From Streptomyces sp. NBC_00670 (lineage in GTDB: Bacteria; Actinomycetota; Actinomycetes; Streptomycetales; Streptomycetaceae), in assembly GCF_036226765.1 (NCBI RefSeq), contig NZ_CP109017.1:4713001-4777000 (forward strand): a stretch of 64,000 bases of DNA, read 5' to 3'. Numbering within the stretch: position 1 is the first letter of the stretch; every line of letters starts with the position of its first letter. The notes beneath the pieces are model-generated. The model had not been told where the DNA came from and searched no databases. It worked only from the letters and a program-made list of their open reading frames with translations. The position numbers were made by a program, and so were the translations under genes. This document shows, piece after piece, positions 18,351 to 26,359 of the stretch.

Positions 18351-18678
18351 AACCGGCGGAGCAACCGGCTCGTACGCCGGCGCGCGTCCGTGGCGTGCGC
18401 CCGGGTGACGACCCCCACCGAGGGGCGTTGCGCCGGGGGGCGGCTCCGGGGCGCACGGGTCGCGGCCGATTCATGACGGTCGTCACGGAGGAACTGCGTG
18501 GTTCGACGGGGCGCCACCTGGTTAGAAGACTGGGAGTATGTCGCGGCCGGTCCAAAAACCATCGGGACCGTGCTGTGATCGTGAACACCGTGTTGTGCGG
18601 CGCCGTAGTGCTGGATACTGCGGGCAGCCGCCCCCGGTGACCGGTGCCGGACGCGGTGAGCTGGAGGGGACGGTTCGC
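18351..18678. other. 328-bp gap before the SpoIIE gene
   Basis: No gene seen. A GATACT hexamer near 18613-18619 is a weak promoter candidate, and a GGAGGGG ribosome site closes the region. Confidence 0.4.
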
Positions 18679-21558
18679 GTGAGCGAGATACCAGCGAGGG
18701 CCACGGGCCCCGAGGGCCCGTCGGACGACGCGCGGGCGTGGGCGCGGGCCGCGGCCGACGCGTCCCGGCGCGCGTCCGCGGCTCCCGCCGAGGGCGCGAC
18801 GAGCGGCCACGGAGACGCCGGGGACGCCCGCGCGTCCCGGGACGACCGGGACGCCCGCGCTTCCCGCAGCGACCGCGCCCCGCACAGCGAGCGCAGCGAC
18901 CACGCCCCCCACGGCGAGCGCAACGCCCGCGCCCCGCACGGCGACCGCGACGCCCGCACTCCTCTGCGCTCCCAGGACGCCCCCGCCCCCCGGAGCCAGG
19001 ACGCCCCCGCCCACCGGACCCAGGAAGAGCCGGGCGTTCCCACGGACCCCGGTCACTGGCAGAGCAACCCGCCCGGTTCCCTCTACGACTACATCAAGGT
19101 CGCCTCGTTCTCCGTCGGCCCCGACGGGCTCGTCGAGCAGTGGAGTCTGCGCGCCGAGCAGATCTTCGGCATCCCCGCCGAGCGGGCCATCGGCATGGAC
19201 CCCATCGAGGCCTTCGTCGACCCCGATCTGCGCGAGCGCGGCCGCCGCAAGATGGCCGAAATCCTCGACGGCCGCGAGTGGACGGGACTGATCCCCTTCC
19301 GCGCCAAGGGCACCGCCCGCACGGCCGACGGCACCGAGGACACCGACGGCCTGGCCGAGGTCTATGTGATGCCCACCACGACGGAGGACGGCCGCCGGGC
19401 CGCCGTCTGCATCGTCGTGGACGTGCACACCCTGCGCAGCATCGAGACCGACCTCGCCGCCTCGCAGTCGATTTTCGGCCAATCCCCCTTCGGTTTCCTG
19501 CTGATCGACTCCGACCTGCGGGTCCGTCGCGCCAACAAGCGGTTCGCCTCCACGTTCGGCGGCACCCCCGAGGACCACCGCGGCCGTACCGTCCACGACT
19601 ACCTGCTCACCCCGGAGGCCGACCGGGTGCGGGCGACGCTGCGCCGCGTGCTGGAGACCGGCGAGTCCATCACGGACATGCACATCACCGGCTTCGTCCC
19701 CGGCTCCGACCAGCGCAAGCACTGGTCCGTCAACCTCTACCGGGTGCACAGCGGCAGCGGCCGCCCCATCGGTGTCGCCTGGCTGGCCATCGACATCACC
19801 GCCCGCCGCGCCGCCGCCCGCGAGGCCGCCGCCGCCCGGCGCAACCTCGCCCTGCTGAACGAGGCCGGCGCCCGCATCGGCAACTCCCTCGACCTGGAGA
19901 CCACCGCGCGCGAACTGCTCGACGTGGTGGTGCCCGGCTTCTGCGACCTCGCCGTCGTCGACCTCTACCAGGGGCTGCTCGCCGGCGACGAGACCCCGCC
20001 CGGGCACGCCGACGGCAGCGCCGAACTGCGCCGGGTCGCCTCCGCCAGCGCGGTCGCCGGCGCCCCGTTCACCGGCGGCCCGGCCCCGGTCGCCGTCGGC
20101 GGCGTCCACCACTACGCGTTCAACTCGCCCTGCGCCGACGCCCTGCGCACCGGCCGCCCCAAGAGCGTGCCCCCGCAGGAGGGCAGCCCGATACAGTCCA
20201 CGCTCGCCGTGCCGATGGTCGCGCACGACACCGTCGTGGGGCTCGCCCAGTTCTCCCGTACGAAGGGCAGCGAGCCGTTCGGTGAACGCGACCGGGCGCT
20301 CGCCGTCGAACTCGCCGCACGCGCCGCGGTCTGCATCGACAACGCCCGCCTCTACCGCCGCGAGCACGAACGCGCCCTGATACTGCAGCGCTCGCTGCTG
20401 CCCCCAGGCGACCCGGAGGCCTCCGGCCTGGACATCGCCTGCCGCTATCTGCCGGGCAACGCGGCCACCGAGGTGGGCGGCGACTGGTTCGACGTCATCG
20501 AACTCCCCGGCCACCGCACCGCGTTGGTCGTCGGCGACGTCATGGGGCGCGGACTGCGCGCCGCCGTCGCGATGGGCGAACTCCGTACGGCCGTCCGCAC
20601 GCTGGCCCAGCTCGACATCGAACCGGCCGAAGTGCTCAGCCAGTTGGACGAGATCGCCCGCGGCCTCGGCACCCCCAGCGGCGTCACGCAGGCCACCCGC
20701 ACCGCGGCCCGCAAGCCGCGCGACGCCGACCTGTCCGAGGTCTACCTGGCGACATGCGTGTACGCCGTCTACGACTCGGTGACCCGGCGCTGCACCTTCG
20801 CCAACGCCGGCCACCTCCCGCCCGTCCTCGTCGAGCCCGGCGAGAGCGCGCTGATGCTCGACGTGCCGCCGGGCATGCCGCTCGGCGTGGGCGGCGAGCC
20901 GTTCGAGGAGGTGGAGGTCGAACTCCCCGAGGGCTCGCTCCTCGCCCTCTACACGGACGGCCTCGTCGAATCCCGCGACCACCCCCTCGACGAGGGCCTC
21001 CAGGCGTTCGTCGGCGCCCTCACGGACCCCTCGCAGCCGCTGGAGGACGTCTGCGACCACGTCCTGAGCACGCTCGACACACACCACGGCGAGGACGACA
21101 TCGCCCTGCTGATGGCACGTGTCCAGGGCCTCCCGGCGGACTCCGTCGGCGACTGGACGCTGCCCCGCGAACCGCGCAGCGTCGGCCGCGCCCGCGAGTA
21201 CGCCCGCGCCCAGCTCCTCTCCTGGGACCTGGAACCGCTGGTGGACACCGCGGAACTCCTCGTCAGCGAACTGGTCACCAACGCGCTGCGCTACGGCGAG
21301 GGCGAGATCCGCCTGCGCCTCCTCCTCGACCGCACGATGGTCTGCGAGGTCTGGGACGCCGGCCTGGTCCAGCCCCGCCGCCGCCGCGCCCGCGACACGG
21401 ACGAGGGCGGCCGCGGCCTGCAACTGGTCGGCCTGCTCAGCGCCGCCTGGGGCTCCCGCCGCACCCCCCGCGGCAAGACGGTCTGGTTCGAACTCCCGCT
21501 CCCCGGCGCCGACACGACCCTCACGGACCCGGCGGAGGCGTTGCTGAGCCTCTTCTAG
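18679..21558 (+). CDS. PAS-PAS-GAF-SpoIIE-HATPase protein phosphatase
   Basis: 959 residues from GTG 18679 (GGAGGGG at 9-nt spacing). Order: a disordered charged N-terminus with degenerate RAPHGDRDAR-like repeats (about 40-125); PAS (about 135-255, SFSVGPDGLVEQWSLRAEQI); PAS (about 262-375, FGFLLIDSDLRVRRANKRF); GAF (about 390-550); SpoIIE/PP2C (about 570-815) with metal-binding GGDWFDVIELP, VVGDVMGRGLRAA, YTDGLVESRD and GEDDIALLMAR; and HATPase_c (about 825-950) with LVSELVTNALRYGEG and EGGRGLQLVG. It should dephosphorylate anti-anti-sigma factors and may also phosphorylate them, coupling a sensed signal to alternative sigma factor release. Confidence 0.93.
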   Translation: MSEIPARATGPEGPSDDARAWARAAADASRRASAAPAEGATSGHGDAGDARASRDDRDARASRSDRAPHSERSDHAPHGERNARAPHGDRDARTPLRSQDAPAPRSQDAPAHRTQEEPGVPTDPGHWQSNPPGSLYDYIKVASFSVGPDGLVEQWSLRAEQIFGIPAERAIGMDPIEAFVDPDLRERGRRKMAEILDGREWTGLIPFRAKGTARTADGTEDTDGLAEVYVMPTTTEDGRRAAVCIVVDVHTLRSIETDLAASQSIFGQSPFGFLLIDSDLRVRRANKRFASTFGGTPEDHRGRTVHDYLLTPEADRVRATLRRVLETGESITDMHITGFVPGSDQRKHWSVNLYRVHSGSGRPIGVAWLAIDITARRAAAREAAAARRNLALLNEAGARIGNSLDLETTARELLDVVVPGFCDLAVVDLYQGLLAGDETPPGHADGSAELRRVASASAVAGAPFTGGPAPVAVGGVHHYAFNSPCADALRTGRPKSVPPQEGSPIQSTLAVPMVAHDTVVGLAQFSRTKGSEPFGERDRALAVELAARAAVCIDNARLYRREHERALILQRSLLPPGDPEASGLDIACRYLPGNAATEVGGDWFDVIELPGHRTALVVGDVMGRGLRAAVAMGELRTAVRTLAQLDIEPAEVLSQLDEIARGLGTPSGVTQATRTAARKPRDADLSEVYLATCVYAVYDSVTRRCTFANAGHLPPVLVEPGESALMLDVPPGMPLGVGGEPFEEVEVELPEGSLLALYTDGLVESRDHPLDEGLQAFVGALTDPSQPLEDVCDHVLSTLDTHHGEDDIALLMARVQGLPADSVGDWTLPREPRSVGRAREYARAQLLSWDLEPLVDTAELLVSELVTNALRYGEGEIRLRLLLDRTMVCEVWDAGLVQPRRRRARDTDEGGRGLQLVGLLSAAWGSRRTPRGKTVWFELPLPGADTTLTDPAEALLSLF

Positions 21559-21576
21559 GCCCGTTCCACACCTGCC

Positions 21577-22398
21577 CTAGAAGGACAGCGGGGCGAGGGA
21601 GGCGCACAGGGAGGTCGGGAAGTCCGGCTCCCTGTGCTGCACGGCCGCGCAGCCCCCTGAGGTGGTGCGGAAGAACGGCTCCCAGCCCGACTTCTTCGCG
21701 CGGAAGAACCAGCGGTCGCCCAGCCGGGAGGAGCAGCCCGGCTCCGACGAGCCCGCGCAGGCGGGACCCGTGCGCCAGGAGAAGTCCAGCACCAGCCACC
21801 TGCCGTCGCAGTGCTCGGAGTCCCGGTAGGTGTGCGCGGGCGCGTCGACCGCCATCAGCGCCTGGTCGTAGGAGTCCGGGGTGCAGCCGGTGGCCGGGGG
21901 AGTGCAGCCGAGCTCGCCGCACAGGCGCAGGGCGGGCGGCTCGGCGCCGTCGCGCGTGAACCGGGTGTTGTAGCCGCTGAGGACGACGTCCCGGTTCCCG
22001 AGGGGCTCCGGCAGCCGGAGCCGGGCTGTGGCGGTGCGCTCCTTCGTGCACCCGGAGGAGCGGTCCCCGGACGGGGAGACGAAGGTGACCTGCACCCGTG
22101 CGAGGTCGTCCGTCATCGGCTCGGTGAGGACGGCCTTCAGATCCCGTACGCAGGCGTCGGCGCCGCTGGGCACCTGGGTGGCGAGGAGCAGCGTGCGGTC
22201 GCCGTCGTCGAGCCGGATTCCGGTGACGGCGGAGGGGGCCATCGTGGTCCACGGGATCGGTGCGGCGGTGGTCGGTGAGGCCGGTCCCGTGCTCCCGGCC
22301 ACCCGGGTGCCGCACGCGGAGAGGAGGAGCGCGGCGAGAACGCCGAACAGGGCGGCCGCGGCCGTGGCCGCCCGTCGTCTTCCATCCGACCGTCGCAC
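21577..22398 (-). CDS. cysteine-rich putative lipoprotein
   Basis: 273 residues. Signal peptide with lipobox LLLSAC (C29), then about 40 Thr/Pro/Ala-rich residues and an extracytoplasmic domain with some nine cysteines suggesting disulfides. I recognise no catalytic motif. GTG 22398 is supported by GGGGGGAT upstream. It is convergent with the SpoIIE gene (18-bp gap). This kind of exported protein is typical of streptomycetes; function unknown. Confidence 0.75.
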   Translation of the reverse strand: MRRSDGRRRAATAAAALFGVLAALLLSACGTRVAGSTGPASPTTAAPIPWTTMAPSAVTGIRLDDGDRTLLLATQVPSGADACVRDLKAVLTEPMTDDLARVQVTFVSPSGDRSSGCTKERTATARLRLPEPLGNRDVVLSGYNTRFTRDGAEPPALRLCGELGCTPPATGCTPDSYDQALMAVDAPAHTYRDSEHCDGRWLVLDFSWRTGPACAGSSEPGCSSRLGDRWFFRAKKSGWEPFFRTTSGGCAAVQHREPDFPTSLCASLAPLSF

Positions 22399-22503
22399 GA
22401 GCGCTCGATCCCCCCGCCGATACGTACGCGTTTTCGGCAGCCTATCCCTGTGGGACGGGCGCGGGGTTCGGTCCCGCTGAGCCCGGGTGGGAGGGGGCCG
22501 GGT

Positions 22504-23022
22504 TCAGTCCTGCCCGGGGCAGGCCCCTCCGGTCCGCTCCGCTGTGCCGCCGATGCGGGCGGTGACCTTCTCGGCGCACCGGCGCAGCGTCCGCAGCTCC
22601 TCCGGGTCGAGGGCGTCGACGAACAGGTCGCGCACCTTCGCCACATGCCCCGGTGCCGCTGCCACCAGGTGGTCGTGGCCGGCGGGGGTGAGGATGACGT
22701 GCGTGTACCGGCCGTCGCTCGGGTCGGGCTCGCGGCGCAGGATGCACCGCTTCTCGAGCCGGCTGACCAGGTGCGACAGCCGGGAGAGCTCCGCGTTGAC
22801 GGAGGCCGCGAGCCCGCTCATGCGCATGCGGTGCCCGGGCTGCTCGGACAGCAGCGCCAGGACGTAGTACTCGAGGAAGCTGAGCCGGGAGTCGCGCTGG
22901 AGCTGGCATTCGAGCGCGGTGGGAAGCTGCTGGGCCAGCCCCATGAACGCACGCCACGCGGCGAGCTGGTCGGCGGTGAGCCAGCGGGGTTCGACCGCCT
23001 CGTCCTTCCCTGCAACAGGCAT
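22504..23022 (-). CDS. MarR-family transcriptional regulator
   Basis: 172 residues. A winged helix (about 50-130) with SFLEYYVLALLSEQPGHRMR, ELSRLSHLVSRLEKRCILRR and the wing EPDPSDGRYTHVILTPAG. Such dimers repress until a ligand or oxidant is sensed. It is divergent from an FMN-dependent reductase. Twin TGAANNTTCA palindromes lie between them. ATG 23022 is preceded by TAAACT at 6 nt, suggesting a leaderless message. A single Cys in RCILRR could be redox-sensitive, but this is speculative. Confidence 0.9.
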   Translation of the reverse strand: MPVAGKDEAVEPRWLTADQLAAWRAFMGLAQQLPTALECQLQRDSRLSFLEYYVLALLSEQPGHRMRMSGLAASVNAELSRLSHLVSRLEKRCILRREPDPSDGRYTHVILTPAGHDHLVAAAPGHVAKVRDLFVDALDPEELRTLRRCAEKVTARIGGTAERTGGACPGQD

Positions 23023-23028
23023 ACGAAC

Positions 23029-23034
23029 AGTTTA
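23029..23034 (-). promoter_or_regulatory. -10 hexamer for leaderless marR-type gene
   Basis: TAAACT on the minus strand, 6 nt before ATG 23022. Confidence 0.45.
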
Positions 23035-23056
23035 GGGTCTGGCATCCCGGAAGTCG

Positions 23057-23104
23057 CTTGAAGGTTCATGTGATCCTGGCTATGGTTTCGCATGAAGATT
23101 CAAG
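23057..23104. promoter_or_regulatory. twin MarR-type operators overlapping a promoter
   Basis: CTTGAAGGTTCATG (23057-23070) and CATGAAGATTCAAG (23091-23104) each contain the palindrome TGAANNTTCA. Their centres are 34 bp apart, about three helical turns. Between them lies a plus-strand promoter TTGAAG-N17-TATGGT (23058-23086). A repressor on both sites would block the reductase promoter. Confidence 0.65.
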
Positions 23105-23165
23105 TCATGCCGTATGCCGTATCGAGAAGCATCGGGCGGCATCGAGCAGTACGGAGGAAGCACAC

Positions 23166-23729
23166 ATGAGCAATCTCAAGATCGCCGTCATCCTGGGCAG
23201 CACCCGTCCCGGCCGCAACGGGAAGGCCGTGGCGGACTGGGTCATGGCCAGGGCGAAGGAGCGCACGGAGGCCGAGTACGAGCTGATCGACCTCGCCGAC
23301 CACCCGCTCCCGCACCTGGACGAGGCGGTCCCGGCCTCCCGGGGCGCCTACGCCGGCGAGCACACCAAGGCGTGGGCCGCGCTGATCGGGCGGTTCGACG
23401 GGTACGTCTTCATCACTCCCGAGTACAACCACTCCATCTCGGGTGTGCTGAAGAACGCGATCGACTACCTGTACGGCGAGTGGAACAACAAGGCCGCGGC
23501 CTTCGTCGCCTACGGCGGGCTCGGCGGTGCGCGGGCGATCGAGCACCTGCGGGGCATCGCGAGCGAGGTGCAGCTCGCGCACGTGCGCCAGCAGCTCTCC
23601 TTCTCCCTGCTCACGGACTTCGAGAACTACTCGGTCTTCACCCCCGCCGCGTACCACGACGGCGCGGCAGAGGTTATGTTCACGCAACTCGAGTCCTGGG
23701 CGGGCGCGCTGAAGACGGTGCGGGGCTGA
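23166..23729 (+). CDS. NADPH-dependent FMN reductase
   Basis: 187 residues with a flavodoxin-like fold. The FMN phosphate loop is GSTRPGRNGKAVADW (near residue 11), and the flavin/dimer motif is TPEYNHSISGVLKNAID. It should reduce FMN, quinones or azo/nitro compounds with NAD(P)H. ATG 23166 is preceded by GGAGGAAGCACAC. It is probably controlled by the divergent MarR regulator. Confidence 0.94.
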   Translation: MSNLKIAVILGSTRPGRNGKAVADWVMARAKERTEAEYELIDLADHPLPHLDEAVPASRGAYAGEHTKAWAALIGRFDGYVFITPEYNHSISGVLKNAIDYLYGEWNNKAAAFVAYGGLGGARAIEHLRGIASEVQLAHVRQQLSFSLLTDFENYSVFTPAAYHDGAAEVMFTQLESWAGALKTVRG

Positions 23730-23756
23730 CGCGACAGGCGGCGCGCCTCACCTTCC

Positions 23757-23963
23757 TCACCCCCGGGCGAAGCCCCGGCCGGTGTCCTTGAGGGCGTCGA
23801 CGAAGGCGCTGAAGGCCTGGGCGGGGAAGGTGAGGCGGGCGCGGGCGGGGGCCTTGGAGTCGCGGACGGCTATGCGGGCGGGGGAGTCCGCGACCTCCAG
23901 GCAGGCGTTGCCGTCGCCGCTGCCGGAGTAGGAGGACTTCTTCCAGTGGTCGTGCGTGGCCAT
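23757..23963 (-). CDS. DUF397 protein
   Basis: 68 residues spanning a whole DUF397 domain: WKKSSYSGSGDGNACLEVAD, VRDSKAPARARLTFPAQAF and SAFVDALK. It starts 9 nt after the adjacent XRE regulator's stop. DUF397 proteins accompany WhiJ-like regulators in streptomycetes and are thought to antagonise or modulate them. Together with the divergent HATPase protein this makes a three-gene WhiJ-type cassette. Confidence 0.92.
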   Translation of the reverse strand: MATHDHWKKSSYSGSGDGNACLEVADSPARIAVRDSKAPARARLTFPAQAFSAFVDALKDTGRGFARG

Positions 23964-23972
23964 CGGGATGCC

Positions 23973-24824
23973 TCACAGGTCCTTCGTCAGCAGGTGAATG
24001 AGGTCGCGCGAACGGTCGGGTTCGAGCGATACGGACTTCACTCTACGGAAAAGCGTTCGGAATACGCCGAGTTGTGCCTCGGAGTCGATGAAGAGCGAAC
24101 CGTGCGGTCCGTCGCGCACCACGGTGTCCAGCTGCGGAACCGGCCCGCCCGCGTACACCATGGCCGCCGTGACGTCGGCGAAGTCGTCCAGTGCGAAGGG
24201 GATGACGCGCACGGTGACGTGGTCCGTTTCCGAGAGCTCCAGAATGCGGGCGAGCTGAACCCGTGAGGCGGCCCGGCCGCCGACCCTGATGCGCAATGCC
24301 GCTTCGTGGACCAGCACCTCGTACGGCACGGGTGACGGTCGCTCGATGATGGCGCGTCGCCGCATCCGGTGCTCCACCCGCAACTCGACCTCGTGCGGCG
24401 GTGGTTGTGGCACCCGGCAGGCGAAGAGCGCACGCGCGTAGTCCTCCGTTTGCAGGAGCCCCGGGACGTGCAGGAAGTCCACGTCCCACCGCTGGACCGC
24501 GTGATGCTCCAACTCCGACAGGTCCAGGAAGGACGTGGGCAGGCGCCCCCGGTACTCCTCCCACCAACCGCGTGTGCGGTCGGTCGCCATCTTCGCCAGG
24601 GCATCGACGAGCGGGTCGTCGGTGCACGCGTAATGGGCGGCGAGCCGCCGCAGTCTCTCCTCGCTCACTCCTGTGGTGCCGGCCTCGATCTGGCTGATCT
24701 GCACGGAGTTGACGCCCAGCATCGCCGCGGCCTCGCGGGAGCTGAGGCCTGCCGCGTCCCGGAGTCTGCGCAACTCGACCGCCAGACGCAGTTGCCGTGC
24801 TGTCGGCTCACGCCTGGTGCCCAT
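23973..24824 (-). CDS. WhiJ-like XRE regulator with DUF5753
   Basis: 283 residues from ATG 24824, with GAGGAG 6-7 nt upstream (a TTG at 24842 is in frame but has no site). HTH at about 12-65 (LRRLRDAAGLSSREAAAML, VNSVQISQIEAG) and a DUF5753 effector-like domain (VDFLHVPGLLQTEDYARAL, EVLVHEAALRIRVG, VTVRVIPFALDDFAD). This class includes WhiJ-type developmental regulators. It forms a likely operon with the DUF397 gene downstream. Confidence 0.92.
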   Translation of the reverse strand: MGTRREPTARQLRLAVELRRLRDAAGLSSREAAAMLGVNSVQISQIEAGTTGVSEERLRRLAAHYACTDDPLVDALAKMATDRTRGWWEEYRGRLPTSFLDLSELEHHAVQRWDVDFLHVPGLLQTEDYARALFACRVPQPPPHEVELRVEHRMRRRAIIERPSPVPYEVLVHEAALRIRVGGRAASRVQLARILELSETDHVTVRVIPFALDDFADVTAAMVYAGGPVPQLDTVVRDGPHGSLFIDSEAQLGVFRTLFRRVKSVSLEPDRSRDLIHLLTKDL

Positions 24825-25042
24825 CGACTGCTCCTCGTCCAACGTGCGCGGCAGCGCGACTCGTTCGGAGTCAGATTACGGGATGGGCTTGCCTCGGGTT
24901 AATTCTAATGTCTACCGTCGGTGATGCGGTGCACACTCATCGTGTTCCGGCGTGCCGGAAGCGCACCGCACCGTCCTGCCACGACGGCTGCGGCAGGCCA
25001 CCGCCGCCCGACGACCCGCACCGCGCAGACAGGAGCCGACGC

Positions 25043-25471
25043 ATGCCCGAAGCCGCTCTCCGTACAGGTCCCGAGCCCTGGGAGTACTGCCTGTACGTAC
25101 CCAACGACCCCCGTGCCGTGACCGTCAGCCGTCGTACCCTCCGGCTGATCCTCACCATGCACGGTCTGATCCGCCTCGTGGACGTGGCCGAACTGCTCGC
25201 CGCCGAGCTGATCTCCAACGCCGTACGGCACACGAAGGGGCCCGCCGCGCTGCGACTGCGCTGGTCGGCGGGGGTGTTGCGGATCGGCGCGTGGGACGCC
25301 GACCCGGCGCCGCCCGAGCCGCCCGTGCCGTTGGAACGGATGGCGGAGCCGGCGGAGGACGGGCGCGGGCTGGCGCTGGTCATGGCCTGCGCCGACGTAT
25401 GGGGCTGGCAGCCACTGTCGACGGAGGGCAACTGCGGGAAGGTCGTCTGGTGCGAGTTGGGCGCCGCGTAG
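25043..25471 (+). CDS. short HATPase_c protein of the WhiJ-type cassette
   Basis: 142 residues; ATG 25043 has AGGAG about 8 nt upstream. The domain is a reduced GHKL ATPase: LLAAELISNAVRHTKGP (N-box), GAWDADP (G1), EDGRGLALVMA (G2) and CGKVVWCEL. It diverges from the XRE/DUF397 pair across 218 bp. Family knowledge: orphan anti-sigma-like ATPases often sit beside XRE-DUF397 pairs. It is convergent with the immunity gene. Confidence 0.85.
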   Translation: MPEAALRTGPEPWEYCLYVPNDPRAVTVSRRTLRLILTMHGLIRLVDVAELLAAELISNAVRHTKGPAALRLRWSAGVLRIGAWDADPAPPEPPVPLERMAEPAEDGRGLALVMACADVWGWQPLSTEGNCGKVVWCELGAA

Positions 25472-25478
25472 GCCCGAC

Positions 25479-26345
25479 TCACGTGTCGTACTCGCCCACC
25501 CAGGACCGCTTCAGGAGGGCCCTCGGGAGGTACTCGGACTCGACGTCGATCGGCATGTCGGCGTCGTATGCCATGCAGGCGAGGGCGAGCGGGGCCAGGG
25601 CGACGAGGCCCTCGGCGCTGCGGGAGCGGGCCTCGTTCGCCGTCCAGTACTCCTTGTGCCAGGTGAGCGCGTCGACCAGGGCCGCGTTGAACTGCTCCGG
25701 TTCGCGGCGCAGGTAGCGCTGGAAGAGGTCGAGGGGCGGGTACAGGATCTTCAGCATGAGCTCGGGGCCGGCGATCGGGGCGCGCTGCGGGTCCGTGCCG
25801 TCGACGGCGGTGACGAGGGTGTCCCAGACCGCCTGCCTGCCGAACCACAGGTGCTGGAGGGTCTCCACCCAGGGGTAGATGTACTCGTCGAACTCCGCGC
25901 CGGACTCGCGCAGGAAGGAGACCGGGACCTGGGCGAGCTGGTTGACCCGGTCGTTCTCCCGGCAGATCACCGCCAGATAGAAGGACGTCAGCCAGTTCCC
26001 GGCGTGGAGGTAGTCCGCCGGTCCGGTCGCGGGAAGCTGCTTGACCTCGCCCTTGCTGCCGATCCGGCACGCGACGGGGCCCTCCGCCGCCGTCCCGGCG
26101 GCGAACAGCGCGCTGCCGACCTGCGCCGCTGTGACCCACGCCTCCCAACTCGGGAACTCCGCGGCCCTGGGATCCGTCAGAGCCCGCCACTTGGCGACGG
26201 CGAGAGCACTCGGCAACGCGTCGTAGCGGTCGTCCTCGGAGGTTTCCATGTGGTCGAGGACGTCCTCGGCATTGCTGATGACCGGCGCCATGAGCTCGGC
26301 CGCGTTGTCGGTACGGAACTCGTGGCGGTCAATGCGGGTAACCAC
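25479..26345 (-). CDS. Imm49-family immunity protein
   Basis: 288 residues, mostly helical. Features recalled for streptomycete Imm49 proteins: PSWEAWVTAAQVGSALFAAG, LPATGPADYLHAGNWLTSFY, LAVICRENDRVNQLAQVPVS, EFDEYIYPWVETLQ and a C-terminal DVESEYLPRALLKRSWVGE. Immunity proteins bind and neutralise the cognate toxin in the cytoplasm. GTG 26345 has GAGGAG upstream and begins 14 nt after the toxin stop codon, so the genes are co-transcribed. The family call is from memory of these segments. Confidence 0.85.
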   Translation of the reverse strand: MVTRIDRHEFRTDNAAELMAPVISNAEDVLDHMETSEDDRYDALPSALAVAKWRALTDPRAAEFPSWEAWVTAAQVGSALFAAGTAAEGPVACRIGSKGEVKQLPATGPADYLHAGNWLTSFYLAVICRENDRVNQLAQVPVSFLRESGAEFDEYIYPWVETLQHLWFGRQAVWDTLVTAVDGTDPQRAPIAGPELMLKILYPPLDLFQRYLRREPEQFNAALVDALTWHKEYWTANEARSRSAEGLVALAPLALACMAYDADMPIDVESEYLPRALLKRSWVGEYDT

Positions 26346-26359
26346 TTGCTCTCCTCGGA

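Noticed and set aside
18055..21423. A very long open frame on the minus strand antisense to the SpoIIE gene
   Set aside because: Its product is Gly/Ala/Val/Asp low complexity without domains; the plus frame has five recognisable domains. GC-rich codon bias opens antisense frames.
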